43,391 nucleotides of DNA, taken from contig JABSOX010000049.1 in NCBI GenBank assembly GCA_013215655.1, forward strand, positions 1 through 43,391. The letters run 5' to 3'. The stretch comes from Colwellia sp. GTDB lineage: Bacteria; Pseudomonadota; Gammaproteobacteria; Enterobacterales; Alteromonadaceae. A program made the position numbers and the translations under genes. Each line of letters opens with the position of its first letter. The first letter of the stretch is position 1. Positions 15,712 to 25,724 of the stretch are shown one piece after another. Under the pieces are notes generated by a model. The model had not been told where the DNA came from, made no database searches, and saw only the letters and a program-made list of their open reading frames with translations.

Positions 15712-17676
15712 ATGATAAAAAATATCTGTTTGTCACTCAGTCTCCTACTTTTATTTACACATGCATACGCAGAAAACTGGGAACACCTTTTTGATAACCC
15801 CAAATATCAAAATGTAAAAATCTCACCCGATGGTAAGCATCTTGCTGTTGCTATGGATACTAATGGTAAACGCTCATTAGCTTTCTTAAATAGAAAAAAC
15901 ATGAAATATGTTGGCGGGGCAAAATTGCCGGATAATAATGAAGTTGGCGAGTACTTCTGGGCAAACAATGAAAGAGTTGTCATAAAAATCAGCCGCCAAG
16001 AACCCTGGGATAGAGAAAGTAAATTTACCGGTGAATTATATGCGATAAATGTTAATGGGTCCGATGGTAGGATGATTCATGGTTACAGCTCTTTGATTGC
16101 AGATAGGCCGAGTCAGAGAAGTGGAAAATTCAAGAAAAAGAAACAAATAAAAGGTTGGGCAAATGTCATCAATACTTTGCCCGATAACAAAAATGACATT
16201 TTGATCAGTTCAACTCCTTGGGATGAACTAGGTGAAAAAACAGAGGACAATGGATTATCTTCTGTCTATAAACTAAATATCTATAATGGCAAAATTAATA
16301 AAAAACGCATTGCTAAATCACCTATCCCTTATGCGACATTTTTAAGTGATAACCGTGGTGAATTAAAAGCAGTTTATGGTATAGATAAAAACAATAGCAC
16401 TCAGCTATATTTTAGAAAAGACAAGAAATGGCAACATATTTCATCTGAAAATTTCGGCGGTTATTTTCACCCCGTGGCAATTAACAATGGAGGAACACAT
16501 TTGTTGGCCATAGACAATTTTAATCAAGACATTGCAGGATTGTTTAAGATGGATTTGTCTGATGGCTCGTACAAAAATATATTCACTGATGAAAAAGTTG
16601 ATATTACTGATGTTGAAGTCACAAAAGATAACAATAACATTTACGCATTGAGAGTTGATGATGGCTTTCCCGCTTATTTAATGACCAACCAATCATTTAG
16701 AGAGGCGCAAGTTTTTAAAGGCTTAGTTGGTGCTTTCCCCAATCAAGAAATGAACATCACCAGTAAAAGTAAAGATGACAAGTTGTTTATCGTTGCGGTT
16801 TCTTCTGATATCGAAGCGGGTAGATTTTATCTCTACGATAGCGAAGATAACAAACTTTCAACTTTACTAAGCTATTTTCCGCAAATAAAACCAGACCAAC
16901 TCGCCTATAAAGATCCCTTCAGTTTTACTGCAACCGATGGCACACCAATTTCAGGCTATTTTACCGAAGCCAAATACCTAAAAGAAGGTGAAAAAGCCCC
17001 GTTAGTTGTCTTAGTACATGGCGGACCAAATTCAAGAGATTATTGGGGTTATTCATCACAAACTCAATATCTTGCTCTCAATGGTTACTCAGTGTTGGAA
17101 GTAAATTTTCGTGGTTCGACAGGCTTCGGTGTGAAGTTTAAAAAATCTGGCTACCTACAATGGGGTACTACAATTCAACAAGACATCAAAGAAGCCTATC
17201 AATGGGCAATTGACTCAGGTAAAGCCGAAAAAGGAAAATCTTGTATTATGGGTGCCAGTTTTGGTGCCTATTCTGCGATTACCAGTGTCATAAACTATCC
17301 TGATACCTACCAATGCGCTATTGCTAATGCTGGAATTTATGATCTTGAGCTTATGTATGAAGAAGCCAATAAACCACAACAGTTTTTTGGTGGAAGCGAC
17401 CTTGAAAATAGCTTAGGAAAATATCACGGCAAATTAAAAGCAATGTCACCAGTTAATCATACCGATAAAATTGAAGTACCTCTTTTTCTTGCGCACGCCA
17501 AGCAGGATAGAGGAGCACCGTTTGAACATGTGGAACGTTTAAAGGAAGCGTTAGATAAATCTAATAAAAAATACAATTGGTATGTAATGGCGAATGAAAA
17601 CAATGGATTTTATGTGCCGGAAAATCAAAAAAAATACATGAAACAAGTGATCAGTTTTTTAGATCAACACTTATAA
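15712..17676 (+). CDS. S9 (prolyl oligopeptidase) family protein with catalytic His replaced
   Basis: The 654-residue protein has a signal peptide (ending HAYA), a beta-propeller domain to about residue 395 and an alpha/beta-hydrolase domain of the S9 family to the end. HGGPNSRDYWGY supplies the oxyanion region, GASFGA the nucleophile Ser516, and AKQDRGAPF the acid Asp599. The usual His motif G-H-G-F reads N-N-G-F (Asn630, Asn631), so the catalytic His appears to be Asn631. The protein is full length and well conserved elsewhere, so it is either an inactive binding protein or an enzyme with altered chemistry. A terminator follows at 17702. A propeller-only paralogue lies downstream on the same strand. 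Confidence 0.88.
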   Translation: MIKNICLSLSLLLLFTHAYAENWEHLFDNPKYQNVKISPDGKHLAVAMDTNGKRSLAFLNRKNMKYVGGAKLPDNNEVGEYFWANNERVVIKISRQEPWDRESKFTGELYAINVNGSDGRMIHGYSSLIADRPSQRSGKFKKKKQIKGWANVINTLPDNKNDILISSTPWDELGEKTEDNGLSSVYKLNIYNGKINKKRIAKSPIPYATFLSDNRGELKAVYGIDKNNSTQLYFRKDKKWQHISSENFGGYFHPVAINNGGTHLLAIDNFNQDIAGLFKMDLSDGSYKNIFTDEKVDITDVEVTKDNNNIYALRVDDGFPAYLMTNQSFREAQVFKGLVGAFPNQEMNITSKSKDDKLFIVAVSSDIEAGRFYLYDSEDNKLSTLLSYFPQIKPDQLAYKDPFSFTATDGTPISGYFTEAKYLKEGEKAPLVVLVHGGPNSRDYWGYSSQTQYLALNGYSVLEVNFRGSTGFGVKFKKSGYLQWGTTIQQDIKEAYQWAIDSGKAEKGKSCIMGASFGAYSAITSVINYPDTYQCAIANAGIYDLELMYEEANKPQQFFGGSDLENSLGKYHGKLKAMSPVNHTDKIEVPLFLAHAKQDRGAPFEHVERLKEALDKSNKKYNWYVMANENNGFYVPENQKKYMKQVISFLDQHL

Positions 17677-17701
17677 TAGCGAATTTATAACGACTTTTAT
17701 T

Positions 17702-17736
17702 AAGGAATAGCTAAGGTATAAGCTGTTCCTTTTTTC
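17702..17736 (+). terminator. Intrinsic terminator after the first S9-like gene
   Basis: The arms AAGGAATAGC (17702-17711) and GCTGTTCCTT (17722-17731) pair with one G-U, followed by a run of T to 17736. It separates the two S9-like genes, so the second needs its own promoter. Confidence 0.75.
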
Positions 17737-17764
17737 TATTTTCTCTAAAAATTCCAGTACAAAG

Positions 17765-17813
17765 TTATTTTGTTGCACTCCCACGATACATGTAAGAATC
17801 ATTTTGTTACACT
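17765..17813 (+). promoter_or_regulatory. Promoter motif shared by the two S9-like genes, copies 2 and 3
   Basis: TTATTTTGTTGCACT (17765-17779) and TCATTTTGTTACACT (17799-17813) are two direct copies, 34 bases apart, of the motif found once before the first S9-like gene. The nearer copy has the same distance to the start codon as in the paralogue. A repeated site of this kind suggests a dimeric or cooperative regulator. Confidence 0.5.
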
Positions 17814-17965
17814 TATCCAATAATAAGGGTGTAGAGCAAATGAATGCTTAAAAACATAGCGTTCCCCCTTACTAAACACTTTTTAAATCTACTAACAAGT
17901 AGCGCCTTTTTATAAGCTTTGACTAAGCAAAATCTATAGAGCGCAAAGGAAACAAGGTCATAACT

Positions 17966-19132
17966 ATGATTAACAAAGTCTGTTTATCGCTTACTCTTAT
18001 ACTCATGTTAACCGTGGTAAATGTACAAGCAAACCAGAGCCAAACTAAAACTCCTGTATATCAGGATGTAAAAATATCACCTGACGGTAAACACATAGCG
18101 ATAGCAATGGATGTTGAGGATAAACGTACCTTAGCTTTTTTCGAACTGAAAAACATGAGTTATGTTGGTGGTGCTAAGCTTCCTCGCTTAAGTGAAGTCG
18201 GTGATTTCTTTTGGGCAAATAATGAACGTTTGGTGATGAAAGTTTTGAAGAAAGAAGCTTGGCGTGAAGAGTCTCTATATTATGGCGAATTATTTGCCGT
18301 TAATGTTAATGGTACACAGGGTGAAATGATTTATGGTTATCGCGCACTCCATGATCGTAAAGCTCGAGGCGCTGGCTCTAGATTTAAAAGGAAAAAACGC
18401 CTTAACGGCTCAGCTGAAATAATTGACCTGCTGCCAAACGATGAACGCAACATCCTTATTAGTTCGTCACTTTGGCCTAGTAAGTCAAAGCCTTGGGATA
18501 GATTCTGGCAAGATCATGGCCCCCGCCATGCCAGTGTTTATAAATTAGATATTTACAATGGCCAATTTAATGACAAACGCATAGCTGGCGCGCCTATTTC
18601 TTATGCTACCTTTTTAGCTAACAAAGAAGGTGAATTAAAAGCAGTATATGGTCGAGATAAAAATAACCACACGCAATTATTTATTATGGATAATGAAGAG
18701 TGGCAACAAATTCCTAGTGCAAATTTCAGCCAAGAAATTAAGCCAATTGCAATCAACGAACAAGGCACTTTATTACTTGCTTTAGATACTTTCAAGCAAG
18801 ACCGTACCGGTTTATTTCAACTCAACTTAGCTAATGGTAAATACGAGAATATTTTTACCGATAAAAAAAATAATATTTCCACTGTTGAAATAAATAAAAA
18901 TAGCAAAGAAGTTTATGCTTTAGGATTTGATGACGAAGCATCAACCTATTTAACTGTGGGCAAAAGTTCTGTTGAATCTAGAGTACACAAAAGCTTATTA
19001 AATATATTTTCAGGGAAGCAAGTTTCAATTGTCAGTAAGAGTACTAATAATGAAACCTTTGTGATAAAAGTAGGCTCGGGGAAATTCTACATTTATAGCA
19101 AACTATCAAACAAACTTTCTGCATTAAATTAA
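17966..19132 (+). CDS. Truncated S9-like paralogue, propeller domain only
   Basis: The 388-residue protein is a close paralogue of the upstream S9-like protein: the signal peptide, QDVKISPDGKHIAIAMD, YVGGAKLP, FFWANNERLV and many later blocks correspond in order. It ends at SNKLSALN, which aligns with DNKLSTLL near residue 390 of the full protein, exactly where the propeller gives way to the hydrolase domain. All catalytic residues are therefore absent. The frame is intact and the upstream region keeps the shared CAAGGTC ribosome-binding region and promoter motif. It may be a decaying duplicate or a propeller kept for binding. A 7-bp repeat tract starts 16 bases after the stop codon. Confidence 0.78.
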   Translation: MINKVCLSLTLILMLTVVNVQANQSQTKTPVYQDVKISPDGKHIAIAMDVEDKRTLAFFELKNMSYVGGAKLPRLSEVGDFFWANNERLVMKVLKKEAWREESLYYGELFAVNVNGTQGEMIYGYRALHDRKARGAGSRFKRKKRLNGSAEIIDLLPNDERNILISSSLWPSKSKPWDRFWQDHGPRHASVYKLDIYNGQFNDKRIAGAPISYATFLANKEGELKAVYGRDKNNHTQLFIMDNEEWQQIPSANFSQEIKPIAINEQGTLLLALDTFKQDRTGLFQLNLANGKYENIFTDKKNNISTVEINKNSKEVYALGFDDEASTYLTVGKSSVESRVHKSLLNIFSGKQVSIVSKSTNNETFVIKVGSGKFYIYSKLSNKLSALN

Positions 19133-19148
19133 AATAATTCTGACTTAA

Positions 19149-19226
19149 CTAAAAACTAAAAATTAAAAACTAAAAGCTAAAAACTAAAAGCTAAAAGCTA
19201 AAAGCTAAAAGCTAAAAGCTAAAAGC
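19149..19226. repeat. Tandem 7-bp microsatellite (CTAAAAG/CTAAAAA)
   Basis: About 11 near-perfect units of a 7-bp motif run from just after the stop codon of the truncated S9-like gene. The right half is pure CTAAAAG, while the left half has A or T changes. The tract lies outside the reading frame, so copy-number changes would affect the transcript's 3' end rather than the protein. Confidence 0.9.
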
Positions 19227-19254
19227 CAAGATGTTTTTCGGCTTTTCAAATAAC

Positions 19255-19296
19255 TCACAGGAATACAATCACATTACTCTGATTAAATTCCTGTGA
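19255..19296. repeat. Inverted repeat at the edge of repeat copy A
   Basis: The arms TCACAGGAAT (19255-19264) and ATTCCTGTGA (19287-19296) are perfectly complementary with a 22-base loop. The right arm is also the left boundary of the similarity with copy B at 20023, so the hairpin marks the edge of the repeat module. Confidence 0.6.
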
Positions 19297-19964
19297 AATT
19301 ATTTCAAGGCTTGTTCAATGCTCTAGTTATATTGTCAGGGTGTCGACTACACCCAAGGGGCGACGGTACCTCCGCATCTCTCCTTGGAACCCCTGCGACG
19401 CCCTACTCATCGAAAAACATTGAAAAATAACAAGCGTAAACCTCGATACCTGTCGCTAAGTTAGTAGTAAAAGTAATCCATGAACACGGTAACCCTAGAC
19501 ATGACGTGCATGGAAGCACTAATGCCGCAAAGGCACTAATGCCTAAGTGCGGCACATGTCGAGGGTCGAGGTCTACTTTTGCTAGTCATTTATCAAACCG
19601 CTGAGATGGGGATTGGTTAAGCCGAAAAGGCTCACTTCTATAGCTCCCAGAAAATAACGAAGAAGTATTTATAGTTAAAACTAAACTTGAACGAAGTAAT
19701 AACTCTGCATCATCAAACGCCGGAATTAAAATCAATATTCACGTATTGCCATCATGGATGATGGCAAAGGCAATGTGGCACATGGGTTATGTTCAGGATG
19801 AACGGTAAAGCGCGATGCCATGGATGGCAAGGAGCGCAGTGCCTTCATTGCCGTTACGTCGAAAATATTTATTTTAATGTAGGACCACGTTTGATGCAGC
19901 AGCGCCGAGGGAGTCCAGAGGGAGGCCGGCGTCAGCCTCCCTCTGGGTGCCGTCGCCACCGCGA
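19287..19964. repeat. Large hairpin-rich intergenic repeat, copy A
   Basis: This copy shares with copy B (20023-20600), in the same order, TATATTGTCAGGGTG, GTAAACCTCGATACCTG, GTCGAGGGTCGAGGTC, CATTTATCAAACCGCTGAG, CTGCATCATCAAACGCCGG and GTCGCCACCGCGA. It contains many self-complementary segments, for example TGCCATCATGGATGATGGCA (19746-19765) and a 12-bp stem CCAGAGGGAGGC (19915-19926 with 19935-19946). It holds no convincing protein gene. A family of dispersed structured repeats typical of this genome is the likely reading; a partial copy lies at 11632. Confidence 0.85.
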
Positions 19965-20022
19965 CAATAAAACAATTAGATAAAACCCAAACTCGAAAGT
20001 ATTTTTCTGGAAAGATGCTCCT

Positions 20023-20600
20023 ATTCTTGTGAAATACTTTCTAGGCTCATTATTTATTCTGATTATATTGTCAGGGTGCTGACTACACGCAAAGGGGAAA
20101 TAGACACAGATCCCCCCTTGCATCCCCCACTGTGCCCTACTCAGCTAAACACTTTGATAAACAACTAGCGTAAACCTCGATACCTGCCGATTTATCATCC
20201 ATGAACACGGCAGCCCTCGACGTCCATGTCGAGGGTCGAGGTCTACTTTTGCTAGTCATTTATCAAACCGCTGAGATGGGAATTGGTGAATGCTGCAATG
20301 CTCGTTTTCATAGCTACCAAATCAATAAAAATGGACTAGTCACAGAGGAATAAATTATCAGAATAATCGAATGTTGAACGAAGCATAAACTCTGCATCAT
20401 CAAACGCCGGAATTAAAATCAATATTCATGTATTGCCATCATGGATGATGGCAAAGGCAATGCCGCACAGGGAGGTGCGATCTTCGCCGATACGTCGAAA
20501 ATATTGATTTTAATGTAGGGTTACATTTGATGCAGCAGCGCTGAAGGATTCCAAAGGGGGGCCGGAGGCAGCCGCCCTCTAGGTGCTGTCGCCACCGCGA
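20023..20600. repeat. Large hairpin-rich intergenic repeat, copy B
   Basis: This is the second tandem copy, 58 bases after copy A and about 100 bases shorter. Some blocks are nearly identical (CATTTATCAAACCGCTGAG, the TGCCATCATGGATGATGGCA palindrome) and others have diverged, so it is not a very recent duplication. The segment corresponding to GCATGGAAGCACTAATGCCG in copies A and C is missing here. It ends at the 3' end of a small minus-strand gene. Confidence 0.85.
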
Positions 20601-20604
20601 TAAA

Positions 20605-20787
20605 TCATTGAGATTCACTAGTAATAGCTTTTTTACTTTCCCTACTAGTTTCCAAAAACTCTTTATAACTAGCTTTGGAAAGTTTTAACCAATTAGGTTG
20701 GCTCAGGCTTTTAACAAACCAATCTATAAATTTTTGAGAGTAACGTGGTCTGCCATCAATATCATAGTGTAAGTTTATCCTGACCAT
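20605..20787 (-). CDS. Small hypothetical protein, 60 residues
   Basis: This is a short gene with an ATG at 20787 and a convincing ribosome binding site (AAAGGG, 7 bases upstream on the minus strand). The protein is charged and has no signal peptide or membrane segment; it starts MVRINLHYDIDGRPRY and contains several Lys and Ser residues. It lies between the gcvP terminator and repeat copy B. The family is not recognised. The Shine-Dalgarno and the clean frame argue for a real gene, but it could be the remnant of a longer one. Confidence 0.45.
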   Translation of the reverse strand: MVRINLHYDIDGRPRYSQKFIDWFVKSLSQPNWLKLSKASYKEFLETSRESKKAITSESQ

Positions 20788-20850
20788 TCCATTGCCCTTT
20801 GTTGATTGTGTTGTTTAGATATTACAGCACAAACATAACCTTATGAAACC

Positions 20851-20877
20851 AAAAAAGCGAGCCTTAGCTCGCTTTTT
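20851..20877 (-). terminator. Intrinsic terminator of the gcvTHP operon
   Basis: The arms AAAAAGCGAGC and GCTCGCTTTTT are perfectly complementary around CTTA, with A-rich and T-rich ends on both sides. The hairpin lies 24 bases downstream of the gcvP stop on the minus strand, the expected place for the end of the operon. Confidence 0.88.
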
Positions 20878-20900
20878 ATTATTCTATATCAACTAGTTAT

Positions 20901-23798
20901 CTAGTCTTGATAAGTAGAAACCGGAGGACAACTACAAATCAAATTTCTATCCCCATACACATCATCTATACGATTAACTGTTGGCCAGAATTTATTCGCT
21001 GCCGCCGCTGGCACCGGGAATACCGCTTCTTGAATCGAATAAGCACGATCCCATGTTGAGGTAATATCCGCTAAAGTATGTGGTGCATTATGAAGTGGAT
21101 TATCTTCTAACGTCCACTCACCAGATTCTACTTTACGTACTTCATCACGAATACACACCATCGCTTCAATGAAACGGTCAAGCTCAACTTTTGACTCAGA
21201 CTCCGTTGGTTCAATCATAAACGTACCCGCAACTGGGAACGACATGGTTGGTGCGTGGAAACCATAATCCATTAAGCGTTTAGCCATATCAACTTCAGTA
21301 ATACCTGACGCTGCTTTAATTGGACGCAAGTCGATAATACATTCGTGCGCAACACGGCCATTTTTACCTGTATATAAAATAGGGTAATGTTGGCTTAATT
21401 TTTTCGCTAAATAGTTAGCATTTGTAATCGCGTACTTAGTCGCATCAGTTACACCCTTTTTACCTAACAAGGCAACATAAAGGTAAGATATACATAAAAT
21501 ACCGTCACTACCGTAAGGTGCAGCCGATACAGCGCCGTTACCTTTAGTGCTTTCATCAACATTTACTAAGGCATGATCCGGTAAAAATGGTGCAAGGTGC
21601 GATTTAACACCGATAGGTCCCATACCTGGGCCACCGCCACCATGTGGGATAGCAAAGGTTTTATGTAAATTCAGATGAGAAACATCAGCGCCAATGTGAC
21701 CCGGAGAAGTAACACCAACTTGTGCATTCATGTTCGCGCCATCAAGGTAAACTTGGCCGCCATTGTCATGAATGATATTACAAATTTCAGCAATGGTGGT
21801 TTCGTATACACCATGAGTTGATGGATAGGTGATCATGATACAGGCAAGATTATCAGCCATGTCACTTGCTTTAGTACGCAAGTCGTCCATGTCAACGTTG
21901 CCTTCTTTATCACAATCTACAACCACAACTTTCATACCAACCATTTGCGCAGACGCAGGGTTAGTACCGTGAGCAGAAGATGGAATTAAACAGATATTAC
22001 GATGAGCATCGCCGCGACTTTCGTGATATTTAACAATCGCAATTAAACCTGCGTACTCACCTTGAGCACCAGAGTTAGGCTGCATTGAAATATTGTCGTA
22101 GCCTGTCAACTCTACTAACCATTTACCTAATTCGTCGATCATATGCGTATAACCTTGCGCTTGATCGAGAGGAGCAAACGGATGCATATTAGCAAATTCA
22201 GGCCATGATACTGGGATCATTTGCGCGGTCGCATTTAACTTCATCGTACATGAGCCTAAAGAAATCATCGAATGATTCAAGGCTAAATCTTTGTTTTCTA
22301 ATTTTTTGATATAACGCAGCATTTCTGTTTCGCTGTGATACGAGTTAAATACTGGATGAGTTAAAATTGCAGATTCACGAACTAAAGAAGCAGGAATTGA
22401 AGAATGACCACTGCTAACAATTTTATCATCAAGGTCACTAACATCTAAACCATGGCCTGCGCCAAGTAGAATATCGAACAAACCCGCAATATCAGCACGT
22501 GTAGTGGTTTCATCTAGTGAAATACTAATTTGACCGTCAACGTCAGTTCGGAAGTTAACGCCTGCCGCTAATGCACGAGCAACAATAGCATCTTTATCAT
22601 CAGTGCCTTCTTTGAAGTTAAACGTTAAGGTATCAAAATAATTAGCATGAATAGCGGTTAAGCCTTTAGTCGCGGTACCTAAACATAAAATATCGGTTAA
22701 ACGATGAATACGTTCAGCAATAACTTTTAAGCCTTTAGGACCATGGTAAACCGCGTAAAACGCCGCCATGTTCGCTAATAATACTTGCGCAGTACAAATG
22801 TTTGAGTTGGCTTTTTCACGACGAATATGTTGTTCACGTGTTTGCATCGCCATACGTAGCGCAGGGTTACCACGGGTATCTCTTGATACACCAATAATTC
22901 TGCCTGGCAATGAACGTTTGTATTTATCAGAGGTAGTAAAAAATGCGGCATGTGGTCCGCCGTAACCCATTGGCACACCAAAACGTTGGCTAGAACCAAT
23001 AACAGCATCTGCGCCTAATTCACCAGGCGCTTTCAACATCACTAAACTCATAATATCTGCAGCTACTGCTACGATACCTTTTTTCTCATGAATTTTAGCA
23101 ATCAATTCACTGATATCAGTAATTTCACCGGTAGCACTTGGGTATTGTAATAATGCGCCAAAAATATCGTGGTCAGCTGCTTCATTAGCAGGGGCAACGA
23201 TAATATCAAAATTAAACATTTCGGCACGTTGCTTAACAACGTCGATGGTTTGTGGGAAAACATCTGAAGATATAAAGAATAAGTTTGATTTTTTATTTTT
23301 AGAAACACGTCTTGCCAATGCCATTGCTTCAGCTGCTGCTGTGCCTTCATCTAATAATGAAGCAGAAGCTAAGTCTAAGCCGGTTAAGTCTAAACACATT
23401 TGCTGAAAGTTAAGTAACGATTCTAAACGACCTTGAGCAATTTCTGGTTGGTAAGGTGTGTAAGCCGTGTACCAGCCGGGATTTTCTAACACGTTACGTA
23501 AAATAACGTTTGGCGTTAACGTACCGTAGTAACCTAAACCAATATAAGTGTCATTTACTTTGTTTAAGCTCGCAACAGCTTTTAAATCAGCTAGCGCTTG
23601 CACTTCTGTTTTACTTTCTTCAATCGCTGGCAATTCAGATAAACGGATATCCGAAGGTACAATTTCGTTAATTAAGTCATCAACAGATTCTGCGCCAATA
23701 TCATTAAGCATGGCTTGAGTTTCTTCGGCATTAGGTCCGATGTGACGACGAATAAAATCTTGAGTTTGCTCAAGATCTTTTAATGATTGAGTAGTCAT
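20901..23798 (-). CDS. gcvP: Glycine dehydrogenase (decarboxylating), P-protein
   Basis: The 965-residue P-protein of the glycine cleavage system is of the fused homodimeric type. It decarboxylates glycine and passes the aminomethyl group to lipoyl-GcvH. The N-terminus [17 protein letters not shown] and the internal [14 protein letters not shown] belong to the first half. The pyridoxal-phosphate lysine is Lys713 in [20 protein letters not shown]. Length and motifs match the family, and no lesion is visible. It is the last gene of gcvT-gcvH-gcvP, with 220 bases between gcvH and gcvP and a strong terminator after it. The enzyme is cytoplasmic and feeds one-carbon units to folate. Confidence 0.97.
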   Translation of the reverse strand: MTTQSLKDLEQTQDFIRRHIGPNAEETQAMLNDIGAESVDDLINEIVPSDIRLSELPAIEESKTEVQALADLKAVASLNKVNDTYIGLGYYGTLTPNVILRNVLENPGWYTAYTPYQPEIAQGRLESLLNFQQMCLDLTGLDLASASLLDEGTAAAEAMALARRVSKNKKSNLFFISSDVFPQTIDVVKQRAEMFNFDIIVAPANEAADHDIFGALLQYPSATGEITDISELIAKIHEKKGIVAVAADIMSLVMLKAPGELGADAVIGSSQRFGVPMGYGGPHAAFFTTSDKYKRSLPGRIIGVSRDTRGNPALRMAMQTREQHIRREKANSNICTAQVLLANMAAFYAVYHGPKGLKVIAERIHRLTDILCLGTATKGLTAIHANYFDTLTFNFKEGTDDKDAIVARALAAGVNFRTDVDGQISISLDETTTRADIAGLFDILLGAGHGLDVSDLDDKIVSSGHSSIPASLVRESAILTHPVFNSYHSETEMLRYIKKLENKDLALNHSMISLGSCTMKLNATAQMIPVSWPEFANMHPFAPLDQAQGYTHMIDELGKWLVELTGYDNISMQPNSGAQGEYAGLIAIVKYHESRGDAHRNICLIPSSAHGTNPASAQMVGMKVVVVDCDKEGNVDMDDLRTKASDMADNLACIMITYPSTHGVYETTIAEICNIIHDNGGQVYLDGANMNAQVGVTSPGHIGADVSHLNLHKTFAIPHGGGGPGMGPIGVKSHLAPFLPDHALVNVDESTKGNGAVSAAPYGSDGILCISYLYVALLGKKGVTDATKYAITNANYLAKKLSQHYPILYTGKNGRVAHECIIDLRPIKAASGITEVDMAKRLMDYGFHAPTMSFPVAGTFMIEPTESESKVELDRFIEAMVCIRDEVRKVESGEWTLEDNPLHNAPHTLADITSTWDRAYSIQEAVFPVPAAAANKFWPTVNRIDDVYGDRNLICSCPPVSTYQD

Positions 23799-24018
23799 AA
23801 AACAGCTTCTCTATAAAATTATTTATGGTAACTAAAAGAAAGCCCCAAACGATTTGTCAGAGGCTTATATAATTATTTTCGTAAACAGCCTACTTTTAGG
23901 CAAGGTGTTGAAATTATGAGTCTATTGAGCTTGTTAAGCCTTTAGCCAATATAATTAGCTAAGTGATTTAGACGAATAATAAAAACAACGCCGCATAAAA
24001 GTAGAATGTGACCGAAAA

Positions 24019-24408
24019 TTAGTCTTCGTCGATTGAGTTTGCATACCCTTCAGCATCAAGCAAATTTTCTAATTCACCAGCATCATCAAGTTTAACTTTA
24101 AATAACCAACCGTCACCAAAGGCATCAGAGTTAAGTAGCTCTGGTGAGTCTTCTAAATCTTCGTTCACGGCAACAACTTCACCTGAAATTGGCGCGTAAA
24201 TATCTGAGGCAGCTTTTACTGATTCAGCAACGGCAACGTCATCACCGGTGCTGATTTGATCACCAACATCAGGTAATTCAACAAATACCATGTCACCTAA
24301 AAGGCCTTGGGCGTGTTCAGTAATACCGATAGTAACAGTACCGTCACCTTCGTTACGTACCCATTCATGTGACGTTGCATATTTTAATTCTGAAGGTATG
24401 TTGCTCAT
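24019..24408 (-). CDS. gcvH: Glycine cleavage system H protein
   Basis: The 129-residue lipoyl carrier protein has its lipoylation site at Lys65 in [33 protein letters not shown] and GDMVFVELP are the typical beta strands, and the C-terminus ([15 protein letters not shown]) is also standard. It shuttles the aminomethyl group between GcvP and GcvT. The minus-strand sequence AGGAACAAAAAAATG provides the ribosome binding site and fixes the start at 24408. The gene lies between gcvT (127-base gap) and gcvP on the same strand. Confidence 0.97.
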   Translation of the reverse strand: MSNIPSELKYATSHEWVRNEGDGTVTIGITEHAQGLLGDMVFVELPDVGDQISTGDDVAVAESVKAASDIYAPISGEVVAVNEDLEDSPELLNSDAFGDGWLFKVKLDDAGELENLLDAEGYANSIDED

Positions 24409-24535
24409 TTTTTTGTTCCTAATCTTTAATTTTATTTTTCTTAAAAAAATATGGTTTTAAACTACAGTTAACTCTAAATATTTGAGTAATAATTACTATA
24501 GCCTAAATTCAATTCAATATTAATATTGTTCTGTT

Positions 24536-25624
24536 TTAAAAAACTTTTTTGCCATTACGAACAAAGCTTGGCTTGATCACTAGAACTTTAACCAATTTCT
24601 TACGCATTTCTACTTCAACAGTATCACCAAATTTAACACTACGAGGTACACGTGCCATGGCAATTGAATGGCCTAATGTTGGCGAGAAAGTACCTGAGGT
24701 AATTTCACCTTCTCCAAAAGGAGTAATGACTTTTTGGTGACTACGTAATACGCCTTTTTCTTCAAGTATTAGACCTACTAGCTTGGGTTGGTCACCTGCA
24801 GCTTTTTGCTGTGTAAGTACTTTACGACCGATGAAATCACGATCTTCTGGTTCCCAGCTAATTGTCCACGCCATATTAGCGGCTATCGGTGAAACTGTCT
24901 CGTCCATGTCTAAACCATAAAGATTCATACCCGCTTCAAGGCGTAAAGTATCACGTGCACCTAAACCACAAGGTTTAACATCAGCGTCAAGAAGTTGTTG
25001 CCATAAATCAGCTGCTTGGTCTTGTGGAACAACGATTTCATAACCGTTTTCGCCAGTATAGCCAGTAGTCGCTATAAATAAATCGCCAGCTTGCACACCA
25101 AAAAATGGCTTCATACCATCAACAGCTTGTATTTGCTCAGCATTTAATAAAGTAGCCACTTTCGCTTTTGCTTGTGGACCTTGTACGGCGATCATGCCAA
25201 ATTCAGGACGTTCAGTAATGGTGATATCAAAACCGTTTGCTTGCTCGTTCATCCAAGCAAGATCTTTTACACGTGTCGCTGAGTTAACCACTAAGCGATA
25301 ATCAGTATCGGTGAAAAAATAAATAATTAAATCATCAATTACACCACCGTCATGATTAAGCATTCCGGTGTAAAGTGCTTTTCCTGCAACAGTAAGTTTA
25401 GCAACATCATTAATCACTAAACGACGTAAGTAAGCTTTTGCATCATTGCCTTTAATGTCAACAATGGTCATGTGTGAAACGTCAAACATACCTGCATCGG
25501 TGCGAACGGCATGATGTTCTTCTATTTGAGAGCCATAGTTAATTGGCATTTCCCAGCCATAAAAATCAACCATTTTAGCGCCAGCTTCAATGTGCTTTGC
25601 GTGTAGAACTGTTTTGTTGCTCAT
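24536..25624 (-). CDS. gcvT: Glycine cleavage system T protein (aminomethyltransferase)
   Basis: The protein has 362 residues from the ATG at 25624 ([20 protein letters not shown]). A GTG five codons upstream is possible but adds residues unlike the family N-terminus. Typical motifs are [26 protein letters not shown], the substrate region [10 protein letters not shown] and the C-terminal RDFIGRKVL. It transfers the methylene group to tetrahydrofolate and releases ammonia. It is the first gene of the operon. A strong promoter with a palindromic operator lies about 100 bases upstream. No glycine riboswitch is recognisable in the leader. Confidence 0.96.
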   Translation of the reverse strand: MSNKTVLHAKHIEAGAKMVDFYGWEMPINYGSQIEEHHAVRTDAGMFDVSHMTIVDIKGNDAKAYLRRLVINDVAKLTVAGKALYTGMLNHDGGVIDDLIIYFFTDTDYRLVVNSATRVKDLAWMNEQANGFDITITERPEFGMIAVQGPQAKAKVATLLNAEQIQAVDGMKPFFGVQAGDLFIATTGYTGENGYEIVVPQDQAADLWQQLLDADVKPCGLGARDTLRLEAGMNLYGLDMDETVSPIAANMAWTISWEPEDRDFIGRKVLTQQKAAGDQPKLVGLILEEKGVLRSHQKVITPFGEGEITSGTFSPTLGHSIAMARVPRSVKFGDTVEVEMRKKLVKVLVIKPSFVRNGKKVF

Positions 25625-25724
25625 AGATGTTTCATCCACATTTAAATTGCTTAATCACAAACTTGTCACCTCGCGTTAGGTTGAAGTTAGGATAAAGACT
25701 GATGATTTACAAAAAGTGGCGCTA

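Noticed and set aside
19732-20123. Short frames inside the tandem repeats
   Set aside because: They follow palindromic repeat blocks, differ between the two copies, and have no ribosome binding sites.
19149-20600. CRISPR array or insertion sequence at the repeats
   Set aside because: There are no regularly spaced repeats with unique spacers, no cas genes and no transposase frame. The microsatellite has a 7-bp unit and the modules are about 600 bases long.
25640-25720. Glycine riboswitch in the gcvT leader
   Set aside because: The leader after the mapped promoter is only about 90 bases and shows none of the conserved glycine-riboswitch blocks that I could recognise. A covariance-model search would settle it.
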